From: an uncultured Victivallis sp.
GTDB lineage: Bacteria; Verrucomicrobiota; Lentisphaeria; Victivallales; Victivallaceae
Assembly: GCA_944389895.1 (NCBI GenBank)
Contig: CALXOA010000052.1
Location: forward strand, 1 to 64,000
Length of the DNA stretch: 64,000 bases
Direction: 5' to 3'
Below the pieces are notes generated by a model, which was not told the origin of the DNA, did not search any database, and saw only the letters and a program-made list of their open reading frames with translations. The number at the start of each line of letters is the position of its first letter. Positions within the stretch are counted from its first letter, which is position 1. Positions 44,276 through 54,100 of this stretch are shown piece by piece. Position numbers and translations under genes: made by a program.

Positions 44276-45514
44276 CTATTTCATCAGCAATGCCAGCAGG
44301 TTCCAGTTCAGAAATCCCGGCCCGGAAATTCCTCTGCCGGTTTCCGGGCTGTAGTATTCGTGCAGCACGCCGGTCGTACGCGCATCTTCCGCCAGCATTC
44401 CAACCGTGTTGGCGGCCAGTTCGGCGGCAACGTCATCGAAACCGTAACGTTTCAGGCCGCACCAGACCATGTAGTCGGCGATGATCCAGATCGGCCCGAG
44501 CCAGTTCGACGGATTCCCGCGCGAGACTTCCGGAGAATACATCGGTTCATCGGCTGCGAGCGAACGGATCCCCCACGGAGTCCAGAACCGCCCGGGTTTC
44601 ACCAGATGTTCGCGAACCATCCGTTCCGCCTCTTCCGGAGCAGCCACCCCGGCCCAAAGCGGCAGAAAACTGCTCCAGGCGCCGATCTTCAACGGCAGAG
44701 CATGCCAGAAGGCATCGAGAGAAACGTTCAACGTAAACATCCGGAACACCGGGTGCGCCGTCCGGCACTGTACGTCGACCGTGTAATAGAGCCCGTCGCG
44801 CCGGTCGAAGCAGTATTTGCGTATCGCCGCGCCGAGCTCGTCGGCGGCACTCGTGAAGAACTGTTCATTTGCCGAGTCACCAAGGCGGCCGGCAAATTGT
44901 GCAGCGGCGCGGAAATCACTGTATACGAGACAGTTCAGATAAATATGCGCGCTTGACTTCGGCGGACGCCCCCACGCCGCGGGGTCGTCGTCGACGCCGA
45001 TCGCCGCATCGCTGTTCCAGACAAACAGATTGGTCGGCAACGATTTGGAACGGTTGATCCGACATTCGGCAAACCGGCGCAGCCCGGCCATGACAATGTG
45101 TTTCTCCCCGGCGGAGAAAGCCCCGCAATCATCGAGCAGAAGTGCGAACTGCGCATGGACCGGCTTCCCGATATTCTGCCCGGGATCCATGGTGTCGAAA
45201 ACGTCACGGTCGCTGTCGGTCAACAGAATCGGCATACTGCCGTCCGGCGCCTGGTGATCAAAGAAAGTCAGCAGAGATCCCTTCGCATGGATGATGGCCT
45301 GATCACGAAACGCGGCATCACCGGTTTCTGCGGCGATGCCGAGAAGCGCGACGGAAGCCCAGTAGGAGTCCCAGTCCCACAGGTTGCTGGAGTACTGGCC
45401 GCCGGGATCGAGGTAGGGACGCGTCAGGTACCCGGTAGGTTCGTTGAACATTCTGGCCGCCTGCTTCATCACCAGCTCAAGCAGTACAGCCCGGTTTTCT
45501 TCAAATGGATTCAT
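44276..45514 (-). CDS. Glucosidase / mannosylglycerate hydrolase-like enzyme (GH63-type)
   Basis: The 412-residue protein is an (alpha/alpha)6-barrel glycosidase. Family-like motifs are LWDWDSYWASVALLG near residue 45, SLDAFWHALPLKIGAWSSFLP, FWTPWGIRSLAADEPMYSP and RGNPSNWLGPIWIIADYMVWCGL, which hold the acidic catalytic pair in GH37/GH63 enzymes. No signal peptide is seen, so it is cytoplasmic and likely trims an imported alpha-glucoside or mannosylglycerate. The start is uncertain: ATG 45514 (chosen), 45547 or 45553. The promoter at 45569-45596 excludes longer forms. It ends 33 bp before the MlaA-hydrolase gene. Confidence 0.75.
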   Translation of the reverse strand: MNPFEENRAVLLELVMKQAARMFNEPTGYLTRPYLDPGGQYSSNLWDWDSYWASVALLGIAAETGDAAFRDQAIIHAKGSLLTFFDHQAPDGSMPILLTDSDRDVFDTMDPGQNIGKPVHAQFALLLDDCGAFSAGEKHIVMAGLRRFAECRINRSKSLPTNLFVWNSDAAIGVDDDPAAWGRPPKSSAHIYLNCLVYSDFRAAAQFAGRLGDSANEQFFTSAADELGAAIRKYCFDRRDGLYYTVDVQCRTAHPVFRMFTLNVSLDAFWHALPLKIGAWSSFLPLWAGVAAPEEAERMVREHLVKPGRFWTPWGIRSLAADEPMYSPEVSRGNPSNWLGPIWIIADYMVWCGLKRYGFDDVAAELAANTVGMLAEDARTTGVLHEYYSPETGRGISGPGFLNWNLLALLMK

Positions 45515-45568
45515 CGTGTATTTCCCAACCGAATTTTCACATTTCATTCCCATTAAAATTTCGGAAAT

Positions 45569-45596
45569 AATATAACGTTTCCTGCGACAAATGCAA
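45569..45596 (-). promoter_or_regulatory. Promoter of the GH63-type gene
   Basis: On the minus strand TTGCAT (45596-45591), 16 bp spacer, TATATT (45574-45569). Predicted start near 45562. Confidence 0.6.
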
Positions 45597-45699
45597 TCCA
45601 TGCAGATCGGAAAACCTTCAGAGAAACGTCCTCAGGACCTTCCGGCGGCCGAGAGTGAAGGAAATGCTCAAAAGGGATGGCGGCCGGAAAACCTGCATT

Positions 45700-45735
45700 G
45701 CATAAAAAAGAAAAGAGGCGGAACCGTGTTCCGCC
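45700..45735 (-). terminator. Strong intrinsic terminator of the small lipoprotein gene
   Basis: GGCGGAAC (45717-45724) and GTTCCGCC (45728-45735) form a perfect 8 bp stem with a 3 nt loop. On the minus strand it is followed by a T-rich tract (TCTTTTCTTTTTT, 45716-45704). Confidence 0.85.
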
Positions 45736-45763
45736 CCCTCGCCGTCCGGCAATGCCGGAGATG

Positions 45764-46273
45764 TTACTTGATCATGGTCGGCTTCACGCCGGGCTCGAGG
45801 TAGATCAATTTCGCACCTTCGGGCAACACATACGGAACCATCTTCTCAATCGAGGTCATCACAGCCGGGAAGCCCTCGACCTCGCACTTGACCTGCTTGA
45901 AGACAAAGTAATCCGTCGTGGTAACCTTGTAACGGGTACCGAGCAACGTATCCGCGCCGTTGGTCTGGCAGGCATTGTAGACCGCCGAACTCTTGGCATA
46001 GTTCGCCGGTGACGGGAAAAAGCTGAAGTAAGAGAGATCGGAATTTTCCGCGAACCCCTCGGAACCCCACGCGAAAATGCCGAACAGGACGTTGACGTTT
46101 CCGGATCCCTTCACCCTGACATTCTTATGCTCGAAATTCGCCCGGTAATCGGTGGAGACCGATTCCGGCAGATCCATGCGCTCCGCGCCGTCACTGGTCG
46201 TTATGGTCGTGCAGCCTGTTGCGACAAAAGCAACGACACCGGCAAACAGAGCCATCATCATCAGTTTCTTCAT
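45764..46273 (-). CDS. Small putative lipoprotein, 169 residues
   Basis: The protein begins MKKLMMMALFAGVVAFVATGC, a lipoprotein signal with Cys21 in the lipobox VATGC. The mature part is a small mixed alpha/beta domain with an N-terminal GNVNVLFGIFAWG segment and KVTTTDYFVFKQVKCEVEGFPA near residue 120. It is reminiscent of small outer-membrane lipoproteins with a Gly-rich loop, but no family can be named with confidence. Clear SD, strong promoter, 5' hairpin and intrinsic terminator show a single well-expressed gene. Confidence 0.8.
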   Translation of the reverse strand: MKKLMMMALFAGVVAFVATGCTTITTSDGAERMDLPESVSTDYRANFEHKNVRVKGSGNVNVLFGIFAWGSEGFAENSDLSYFSFFPSPANYAKSSAVYNACQTNGADTLLGTRYKVTTTDYFVFKQVKCEVEGFPAVMTSIEKMVPYVLPEGAKLIYLEPGVKPTMIK

Positions 46274-46326
46274 TCATCCATTCCTTTCCCTTGTTTTGAT
46301 CTCGATCCGCCGACCGCATCCGCGAA

Positions 46327-46356
46327 CGGAGCTTCATCGACCTTCCGAAAGCTCCG
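46327..46356 (-). other. Hairpin in the 5' untranslated region of the small lipoprotein mRNA
   Basis: CGGAGCTT (46327-46334) and AAGCTCCG (46349-46356) form a perfect 8 bp stem with a 14 nt loop, about 15 nt after the predicted transcription start. It may stabilise the message or bind a regulator. It does not match a riboswitch I recognise. Confidence 0.6.
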
Positions 46357-46377
46357 ACGGACCTCATATGACCGCCT

Positions 46378-46405
46378 ACTATAGCAGTCCCCGGACAAAT
46401 GTCAA
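46378..46405 (-). promoter_or_regulatory. Strong promoter of the small lipoprotein gene
   Basis: On the minus strand TTGACA (46405-46400), 16 bp spacer, TATAGT (46383-46378). The predicted start near 46371 gives a leader of nearly 100 nt. Confidence 0.75.
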
Positions 46406-46545
46406 CCCACCTCATATTTATACCAGTAAAAATTCAGGTAATATTTCCCCGGAGTGTCGCTCATAACTCTTTGCGGAAGAGATCGATTTTTTCCGGGGGG
46501 GAAGCCGGAGGAAGTAAGACCGGGAACCACGGAAAACAGCCCGCA

Positions 46546-47895
46546 TCAGGCCTCCGCTTCCTCGAAATCCTCTTCCTCGGCCTCCCTGCCGCTCTGCCGG
46601 TTCACCCGGGCCCCTTCCGGAGCCCTCAGCGGTCCGCGCAACAGGGGATCGTCAGTCCGGGTCATCCACTCCGACAGCCGGGTGCGCAGAAGCGAAAGAA
46701 CTTCCGCATAAGCCGGCTCCTCCGCAACCGATCGTCCCTCCGCCGGATCACGGAAGAGATCGAACAACTGCTCTTCCGGACCGCGCGGTCGGTTCTCCAG
46801 TCCGGCTTCCCGGCGCAGGAAACGCTTGGTCAGCCCGTCGTCGATGTTCGGCAGGATCGTTCCGGGCCAGGAATCGAAACGGCGGATATACCGGAAACGG
46901 CGGATCCGCACCGTCCGCTGAACATCGCGCGCCGCATGAAAGTTGAGCTCGGCAAACACCGCGTCACGCACTTCCCCGGCCTCTCCGCGCAACAGCGGCA
47001 GAAGGGATCGCCCTTCAAGCCACGGCGGAGCCTCCAGACCAGCCCACTCGCAGATGGTCGGATAGAGATCAAGGTGAGACACCAGCGCATCCGAAACCAT
47101 GCCCCGCATTCCGGGAACCCGCAACATCAGCATCACACCGCAACCGTGATCGGTCAGGGTACACTTCATGCCGGGAAAAGCCGGCCCGTGATCCGTGGTG
47201 ACGATCACGAGTGTTTGTTCTGCAAGTTCAAGCTTTTCAAGTGTCTCAAGGACCTGCCCGAAACAGCGATCGGCATGACGGACCAGTGTCAGAAAAGCCG
47301 CCCAGTCCCGGCGACACTCCGGGGTATCGGGTACCGGGGGCGGCGGCAGCAGGAAATCGGGGTTTCCCTCAGCGTCCGGCTCCGTCGGAAACGGACGGTG
47401 AGTGGCGAATAAACCGAAAGAGAGAAAAAACGGCCGGTCATGATTTCGGCTCAGCCGGTCACAGACGGCGGCGGTATTTTCAAGGTCGCGCACCATCATC
47501 TTCCGGCAGAAATCCGCACCAGCCGGCGCCGCCGCGGATTCCACAACCTCGCCGTAACCGAGAGCGGCGGCCGGGCCGTCGGTCTCATGCTGGATCCCGC
47601 AGAGGATGGTCTCGTAACCGCGTTCCGACAGAAAATGTGCCAGATGGCGCCGCGGTTCGAAGAGCCGGAATCCCCGGTGGGCCAGCCCGAACATACCGCA
47701 CTGATGCGGATATTGCCCGGTGAGCAGCGAGGCTCTGGCCGGCGAACAGGTCGGCCCACAGTCGAACGCCTGCCGGAAAAGAACGCTCCCGCGCGCAAAG
47801 CGGGCGAGGTTCGGCGTATCGACGGCATATCCGCAGGGAGAGATGCAGCGCCCGGTGTCATGCGTGTGAAGCAGTAGAATGTTCCGGGGGGTCAT
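46546..47895 (-). CDS. Sulfatase, family S1 (formylglycine type)
   Basis: The 449-residue protein has the activation motif CSPARASLLTG (Cys50, Pro52, Arg54), which is converted to formylglycine. The N-terminal metal box is LLLHTHDTGR rather than the usual DD form, and the later metal ligands lie in VTTDHGPAFPG. This pattern resembles heparan N-sulfatase-like S1 members. No signal peptide is visible, so its location is uncertain. The C-terminus is acidic. The ATG overlaps the stop of the upstream sulfatase by 4 nt and follows GAGGAG. An FGE or anSME maturase is needed but is not in the window. Confidence 0.88.
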   Translation of the reverse strand: MTPRNILLLHTHDTGRCISPCGYAVDTPNLARFARGSVLFRQAFDCGPTCSPARASLLTGQYPHQCGMFGLAHRGFRLFEPRRHLAHFLSERGYETILCGIQHETDGPAAALGYGEVVESAAAPAGADFCRKMMVRDLENTAAVCDRLSRNHDRPFFLSFGLFATHRPFPTEPDAEGNPDFLLPPPPVPDTPECRRDWAAFLTLVRHADRCFGQVLETLEKLELAEQTLVIVTTDHGPAFPGMKCTLTDHGCGVMLMLRVPGMRGMVSDALVSHLDLYPTICEWAGLEAPPWLEGRSLLPLLRGEAGEVRDAVFAELNFHAARDVQRTVRIRRFRYIRRFDSWPGTILPNIDDGLTKRFLRREAGLENRPRGPEEQLFDLFRDPAEGRSVAEEPAYAEVLSLLRTRLSEWMTRTDDPLLRGPLRAPEGARVNRQSGREAEEEDFEEAEA

Positions 47896-49250
47896 GATTT
47901 GAGCTCCTCTCGTTTGAAATAACGCTGGCTCGCATTCCAGTCGGCGACGTAACCGTCCTCACGAACCATCCGCCGCCAGGGGCGGAAACGGTAACCGGCA
48001 GCGGAAAGCTCGCGATCGAGCTCGCGGTGCAACCGGCGCTCCAGGGCAGCAGCTTCGGGCATCCCCGCAAGGTTCCGCAGCTGGCAGGGATCGGCAAAAT
48101 TGTCGAACAGTACGGTGGTTTTCCCCTCTCCATCGCGGGCAAAGGTGTAACGCCCGGTACGCAATCCGATCCACTCGCACCCTCCGCGATCCTCCGCCTG
48201 ATGGCAGGGAATCAGATCGTAGATCAGACGGGATCCCGTCACCTGGGCGGCGGGATTCCGGAACACTTCCGCCAGATTCCGCCCATCGCACTCCGGGTAC
48301 TCTATTCCGAGAAGAGCAGCCAGCGTCACCGGCAGATCGACCAGGCCGATCAGGGCATCGCAGACGCTTCCGGAACCCCAGTGCCCCGGCCACGCGGCCA
48401 GCAGCGGCACGGCGATCGCCTCCTCATGCGGGAGCTGCTTGTCGCGAAATCCATGGCTGCCGAGCAGATCCCCGTGGTCCGAGGTGTAGACGATCAGCGT
48501 ATCGTCGGCAATTCCGAGGCGCTCCACCGTTTCCCGCAGCCGCCCGAACTGGCGATCGAGCAGAGTGATCAACCCGTAATATCCCTGCAGCCACCGCCGG
48601 GCCGCATCGGAAATTTCAGAAGGGACATTGGCGCGCAACTCCAATGTCGCCGGTTCGTACAATTCGAGAAACTCCGGAGGAACCGCATCAAAAGGTTCAT
48701 GCGGCGGACTCCACGACAGGAAAAGCGCCCATGAAACTTCCCTTCCGGAATTTCGCCGGATGAAATCGAGCGCGAGATCGGTCTCTTCAACCGACTGAAA
48801 ACGGGTCATCTCATGACGTCGGTTCTCTTCGTCGAAGTAGTATCCGCGGTCATAGAGATGATTGCACTCGGCGACCTTCCACTCCGAAAACCCGAGGCGC
48901 TCACCGACCGGAATCGCCTTGTCGCGCGGAATGCCGCCGAGATGCCACTTCCCGATGTAACCGGTATGGTACCCGGCACCTTCAAGCCAATCGCCGACGC
49001 CGGAGATGTCAGTACGGATCGGAAGATCATTGGTGAGGGCACCGTGGTTCCACGCATAGCGCCCGGTCAGCAGCGAGCCGCGCATCGGAACACAGAGCGG
49101 AGAGTTCGAAATGCAATGGTCGAAACGGATTCCGTCTGCGGCGAGCCGGTCGAGGTTCGGAGTCTGTACCCGGTGGTCGCCATAACAGCCGAGGCTGCAT
49201 TTACGATGCTGATCGGAAAAGACGAAAAGAAGATTGGGACGGCGGCTCAT
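47892..49250 (-). CDS. Sulfatase, family S1 (formylglycine type)
   Basis: The 452-residue sulfatase has the metal box FVFSDQHRK, activation motif CVPMRGSLLTGR (Cys53, Pro55, Arg57) and IGKWHLGG. YTSDHGDLLGSHG, a metal-site His/Asp cluster, and a C-terminal subdomain follow. It removes sulfate from a sugar or related ester. The ATG at 49250 has AGGGAGAG upstream; a longer frame to 49451 has no SD and crosses the promoter at 49347-49375. It starts a two-sulfatase operon and has no visible signal peptide. Confidence 0.9.
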   Translation of the reverse strand: MSRRPNLLFVFSDQHRKCSLGCYGDHRVQTPNLDRLAADGIRFDHCISNSPLCVPMRGSLLTGRYAWNHGALTNDLPIRTDISGVGDWLEGAGYHTGYIGKWHLGGIPRDKAIPVGERLGFSEWKVAECNHLYDRGYYFDEENRRHEMTRFQSVEETDLALDFIRRNSGREVSWALFLSWSPPHEPFDAVPPEFLELYEPATLELRANVPSEISDAARRWLQGYYGLITLLDRQFGRLRETVERLGIADDTLIVYTSDHGDLLGSHGFRDKQLPHEEAIAVPLLAAWPGHWGSGSVCDALIGLVDLPVTLAALLGIEYPECDGRNLAEVFRNPAAQVTGSRLIYDLIPCHQAEDRGGCEWIGLRTGRYTFARDGEGKTTVLFDNFADPCQLRNLAGMPEAAALERRLHRELDRELSAAGYRFRPWRRMVREDGYVADWNASQRYFKREELKS

Positions 49251-49552
49251 CGATTCTCTCCCTGGAACGTTTTCCATTTTCCCGACCGTCTCCGGATGGT
49301 TCCGGCTCCGCCTCCTCCACCGGCAGACAGGCAGCGGGATTGGGGGAATATAACAGCATTTTCCCGTTTTTGCAATCCGGCAGGGGGAACAGAGGGAAAA
49401 TAAAAATTCTCCCCGGGAAGCCGGAGGTTCGGGAAGCCAGTGGCGTTCCATCCATTCCGGGATTATTGTAAAAAAGCATTTTTCTGAAATCCGCTGTCAC
49501 AAAACAGCTTTTCAAACGTTATATCCGGTGTAACATCTGAACCGGTGAGATT
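49251..49552. other. Intergenic region between divergent sulfatase and sigma factor genes
   Basis: These 302 bp contain the sulfatase promoter (49347-49375) and the sigma factor leader. No gene was found. A small inverted repeat, GCTGT and ACAGC, lies near 49493-49508, ahead of four T. Confidence 0.6.
49347..49375 (-). promoter_or_regulatory. Promoter of the two-sulfatase operon
   Basis: On the minus strand TTGCAA (49375-49370), 17 bp spacer, TATATT (49352-49347); predicted start near 49340, leader about 90 nt. Confidence 0.65.
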
Positions 49553-50095
49553 GTGGAAGAAAACGATTCGGAATTGATTCAAGCCTATCTGGAAGGGTCG
49601 GATGCCGCTTTTGAGCGGCTCTACCGACGCCACCGGCAGGCGCTTTACGGATATCTGCGGAGCCTGCTGTCGGAAACCGATGCCGACGACACGTTCCAGC
49701 AGACCTGGCTGCGCGTCTGTGCCGCGTTGCCGGGGTACCGGAACCACGACCGATTCCGGGCATGGCTGTTCCGGATTGCCCGAAATCTCGCATTCGATGA
49801 GATCCGCCGTCGAAACCGTCGAAAAGAGGTCGGCCCGGAGGAGGCGGAAGAGCAATTCGTTCCGGAGTCGGAACCGTGGCGGCAATTCGCGGATGCGGAA
49901 CTGCGGCACCGCCTTTCGGAAGCACTGTCGCAGCTGGCGCCGGAGCAACGAGCGGTTTTCCGGATGCGCCGGAATGAGGTTTCATTCAGGGTGATCGCCG
50001 CACAGGAGAACTGTTCCGTGAATACCGCGATCGTACGCATGCGTTATGCGGTCCGGAAATTGAAGAAGATCCTGGAAACGGGAGGAAAAACATGA
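49553..50095 (+). CDS. ECF-type RNA polymerase sigma factor
   Basis: The 180-residue protein has sigma region 2 (about 20-90; YGYLRSLLSETDADDTFQQTWL, FRIARNLAFDEIRRR) and region 4 (about 115-175; LSQLAPEQRAVFRMR, IAAQENCSVNTAIVRMRYAVRKLK), with no region 1 or 3. This directs polymerase to stress or envelope genes. The start is GTG with a GGTGAG site. The next gene, a zinc-binding anti-sigma factor, overlaps it by 4 nt. Confidence 0.9.
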   Translation: MEENDSELIQAYLEGSDAAFERLYRRHRQALYGYLRSLLSETDADDTFQQTWLRVCAALPGYRNHDRFRAWLFRIARNLAFDEIRRRNRRKEVGPEEAEEQFVPESEPWRQFADAELRHRLSEALSQLAPEQRAVFRMRRNEVSFRVIAAQENCSVNTAIVRMRYAVRKLKKILETGGKT

Positions 50096-50526
50096 GTGAA
50101 TGTCACAGGATGGAGCGTCGCATCCGGGAAGCCGGAGGAGTGCTCGACCGGGAGACCATCGCCCATTGTCTGACGTGCGACCGCTGCCGCCGGGAACTGG
50201 CGGCCTGCCTCGCGGCTGACGATCCCGATGCACCGCCGGTACCCGGCAGGCTCGATCCGACAGTGCTTGCCGCCGCACAGGCCAGGAGGGGCCAACGGTT
50301 CCGCCGGCTGGTTCGCCCGGTATTCTGGAGCGGGGCGGCGGCGGCAGCGGCGGCTCTGCTGATCTGTCTTCTCCCGGCCCGGCCCGGAAGAGTCGCGGAT
50401 ACCGCCGCCGCCACGGGGTTGTGGGACGGCTCGGAACTGATCGGGGAACTCGATGCGATCGACGCCGAAACGACCCGGGTGCAGATGTTGCTCGCCGACG
50501 GCGGCGAAGAAGAGCAAACCATTTGA
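50092..50526 (+). CDS. Zinc-finger transmembrane anti-sigma factor
   Basis: The 144-residue protein carries HCLTCDRC near residue 25 (H-x3-C-x2-C), the core of the zinc anti-sigma domain that clamps ECF factors in the cytoplasm. One membrane helix lies near 78-96 (WSGAAAAAAALLICLLPA) and a short periplasmic acidic tail follows. The gene overlaps the sigma factor by 4 nt. It most likely senses an envelope signal and releases the sigma factor. Confidence 0.85.
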   Translation: MSECHRMERRIREAGGVLDRETIAHCLTCDRCRRELAACLAADDPDAPPVPGRLDPTVLAAAQARRGQRFRRLVRPVFWSGAAAAAAALLICLLPARPGRVADTAAATGLWDGSELIGELDAIDAETTRVQMLLADGGEEEQTI

Positions 50527-50541
50527 CGGGAGGAAACAAAA

Positions 50542-51105
50542 ATGAAAAGAAGTTGTTGTATTCTGGCACTGTGCCTGGCGGCGCCATTCGGCTTTTCCGC
50601 CATGGCGGAACCAGCCGCGGACGAGGTGATTCCTCAGCGGGAACTGCGGGAACTGCTCAGGGAGGAAAAGAACGCCTTCGGTCCCGCCGGCGAACTGATC
50701 TTCGGAATGGACGCGGCCGAACAGCAGAAACTGCGTGAACTTTACCGGACCGACCGTGACGGTGCACGGAAATTCATCCTCGAAAAGCTTGAGGCAAACC
50801 GGCAGAAACATCAGGAGGCGGAGCAGGAGATCCGGAAGTTGTCACGGCTCTGCCGCCAGAGCCGGAACCAGACCGAGCAACAGGAACTGCGTGCCAGACT
50901 GCGGAAGTTGCTGGCGGAACAATATGAACAGACCTCCGCGGAAATCGCCCTTCGGCTGAAGATGCAGGAGGCGCGGCTCGCAGAAGTCAGGCGTCGTTAC
51001 GAGGAGCGGGTCGCCAACGCGGATAAAATGATCGATGCACGGCTTGAAAAGATGCTGGCGAAACAACAACCGGCAAAGCGGAAGAAAGCCGAGAAAAAAC
51101 AATAG
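50542..51105 (+). CDS. Secreted coiled-coil protein, Spy/ZraP-like
   Basis: The 187-residue protein has a signal peptide (CCILALCLAAPFGFSAMAE) followed by an almost fully helical, charged mature part rich in Glu, Lys, Arg and Gln heptads, with a basic tail. It has the composition of periplasmic chaperone or metal-resistance proteins of the Spy/CpxP/ZraP type, though no diagnostic LTxxQ motif is seen. GGAGG precedes the ATG and it follows the sigma/anti-sigma pair by 15 nt. It may help sense or buffer envelope stress. Confidence 0.7.
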   Translation: MKRSCCILALCLAAPFGFSAMAEPAADEVIPQRELRELLREEKNAFGPAGELIFGMDAAEQQKLRELYRTDRDGARKFILEKLEANRQKHQEAEQEIRKLSRLCRQSRNQTEQQELRARLRKLLAEQYEQTSAEIALRLKMQEARLAEVRRRYEERVANADKMIDARLEKMLAKQQPAKRKKAEKKQ

Positions 51106-51120
51106 GTCACAGTCAGAGCC

Positions 51121-51158
51121 GGATACGTGCGGGCGGCCCCTGAAGGCCGCCCGTATCC
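51121..51158. terminator. Hairpin between convergent genes
   Basis: GGATACG (51121-51127) and CGTATCC (51152-51158) pair around an inner stem of GGGCGGCC and GGCCGCC(C) with a 6 nt loop. It separates the coiled-coil gene from the facing GH2 gene. No T-tract is present, but it is a stable two-part stem. Confidence 0.7.
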
Positions 51159-51165
51159 ATCCGGC

Positions 51166-54100
51166 CTATTCCAGCCGGAGGTTTTTGATCTCCACCTCGC
51201 ACCCCTCGCGTCCTTCGCCGCTCTGGTAGTGGATGAAAAACTCCCCGAGCAACTTTCCGAAGTCAGTCTCCCCGCCCCGGAACTCCCTGCCGAACCGGAG
51301 CCGGTAGTGATGGAACTGCCCGTCACCGGCAAGATCGGCGAATCCGACGTAATTGCGAACCCACTTCTGCCCCGGCAATACGAATTTGACCCGGAACCAG
51401 GTTTTCGTTCTGGCATCAAAGCTGAGGGTGTGAACGTGGTTTTCAAGTTTGTCCTTCTTCAGGAACAGAATGGCGCCCGGCGTTCTGCGCGTCTCCACTT
51501 TCGGGAAACGGACCTTCAGGATGCCATCCTTGAGTTTCACATCGCCTTTGTCGGGCAGATGGTAGGAGCCGATCGGTCCCATCCGGCTCAGAATCTCCGG
51601 GGAGAGCAATGAGATCGGGGCGCCCTCGTTCTCCTCCATGCTCACGGCAATCAGCACCGGAACCGGTTCCCGGCCGAGAAGATAGTCGATCCCTTCCTTC
51701 CGCAATGCACCGGCAGAGAGGAAATCAAATGACGCCACCCGTTTTTCCGGATGAGGATTGATCCATTCCGCGACAAAGGAACCGACCTGCCGCTGTGCAG
51801 CATTCACCACGATGAAACCGACCTTCGCTTCGGGCAGTGCGCCGCAGCGCCACCAGTCGGCGATGTTGCGGTTTCCGTGCAACACGAAATCGACGGTGCT
51901 GCCGTCGGTGTAGTGAATCCGATAGGCGCCGGTGAGTACGTCGGCCCCCCACGCGGAAGTGTGAAGGAAGAAGAGCCGCGAAACAAAAGCGTCCACCCGG
52001 ATTCCCCGGACCGCTTCCGGAAAGTCCGGCCGATGGGTGCCGCGAAGCACCAGGCAGCTGCGGTCGCCGTTTTTCGCAGGATCGATGATGTGGAAAGGAA
52101 TACCGGACGCTTTGACATCGCCGGTCGGAATCTTCCGGAAGTCGTTGGGCCCCTGATCGGTCCAGCCGCCTTTGCCGTCGTTGGCGGTCTCATCGGAGAA
52201 GGAACGGTTTGCGTAGGGAGCAAGATCGATCGGCCGCATTGACGACTCCACGACCTTGAAATCGAGATCCGGGGCCTGCATCAGCGGCCGGATCTTATCC
52301 CAACGCGTGCCGGAAGCGGCGTATTGGAACAGATTCACGAGGTAACGTGCGGCAGAACTGTCGGTGTCGTGCTGTGAAACCGCCTCTAGCTGCGATGCGA
52401 TCACCTGTCCCTTTCCCCATTCGGCGTCGATAACCGCGCCTCCGAGGTTCCGATTCCCGAGCATCAGCCCCTTTGCAGCCAGTGAGTTGATCGGAAACGG
52501 TGTCAGGGAATAACGCAGCAGGAGACCGGGATTGAGCGTATTGTTCCAGGTGTCGAAATTACGCTGATCGAGTCCGTCGAAGACCGGATGGTCCGGCACG
52601 ATCAGATCAGCGAAACAGGTCGGCTCAAACAGGAGCGTCTGGCCACCGGGGAACCGGGTGCGGGGGTGTTGCTGCTCCAGAATCAGCAATGTGCCGCCTT
52701 TCTGCCGGCAGAAAGCATCGGCGCCCGTGTCGGTGTAGAGATCGACGGCGGTCCCGTCCTCCGGGGTCGGAGGAATAATCGCAAGCTCCTTCCCGGAGAG
52801 GGCGGCGAGGGAATCGACGCTTTTCGCATCAATCCCGTGACGCTGCAGAAGCTCGAGCACCGTTTCGACACTGGCCCGGTTCCCGGTATTCAACACCACG
52901 ACCGGGCGCTTCGTCTCGATCTTCCGGAAGCGGATCGCCGGATCGGCGATGGAAAGATCGTAGTAATTCCGGCCGAGTTCCCTGCCGTCCTCAAAAAGCG
53001 TCAACCGCAGTTGACGGAACCCAGTGACTCCCGCCGGAAGTTTGAGCGTACAATCTCCGCGCCCGATTTCGAAACCGGGCACCGGCGGCAACGAAACAGA
53101 TCCTATCGGCAGTTCCGTCCCTTGCCGGTCTGCCAGAGTGAACCGCAGCTCCCCTTTGTTGAGCGGGCGGTTCGAGGAGTTGATGATCGCCCACTGCCAG
53201 CGGCTCTCCTCGCCGGCGAACAGATTACGTGGGAACAATTCAGCCGCGTTGGTCAACGCCGGATAAACCGGCTGGGTCCATAAGGTCGAGTTGTCGAAAT
53301 CCGGCAGCGTATGCCACGGCGCGATTCCCTGGAACAATCCGCTGAGACGAAGGCCTTCGTGAATCCGGTGCATGTAAATGGCCTGAGCATAATTCTGTCC
53401 GCGGCGGGGATCAAGCGCAGCGGCCAATCCGATGGAACCGGAGAAACCGATCCCGTTTGGACTGCTCCAGTTGGACATTTTCTGGGCATAATCCCAGTAA
53501 GCATCGACATCCCCCACCCGGAACGCCGGATCTGGTTTGAATCCCCAGGAATAACCGCCGGTTTCCCAGGCAACCTGCGGAATCGGCAACTCTTTCGCCC
53601 CGGGCGCGTAGATTTTCAACAGAGTCTGGTAATTCTCACGGGAGTTCGGCTGAATGTCGATCCACTTACTGCCGAGCCCGATGTAGGTGTGCCAATCCAC
53701 AAGGTCGGTATCGAGTTTGTTGTAACCATAGGCTCCGACTCCGGCCGAGCCGGAGAAGCTGCTCACCGGGCGCCGCTGCCGATCGAGGCTGCGCACCAGC
53801 TGCACCTGCAGATCCTGCACTCCGGAGATCCACCCCTTCTCAAGGTGTGAAACCTCGTTGCCGAGCGACCAGAGCACCACCGAGGGGTGATTGTAGATAT
53901 GAAGTACGTGTTCGGCGAGTTCGACATTGTTGACTTCCGGGAATTTCTCGCGGTCGATCTGGTGCTCAAACGCCCATCCCCACTCGGAAGCGATCATCAC
54001 GCCGCACTCATCGGCGAGTTCAAGCACCCTGTCCGCGATCGGCATATGGCTGGTTCGCAGAATGATATATCCACGGTTCCGATAACCGAGCAGGGTTTCG

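Noticed and set aside
46399-47412. 337-codon plus-strand frame
   Set aside because: Antisense to a sulfatase with an intact C-x-P-x-R motif; composition is that of a shadow frame.
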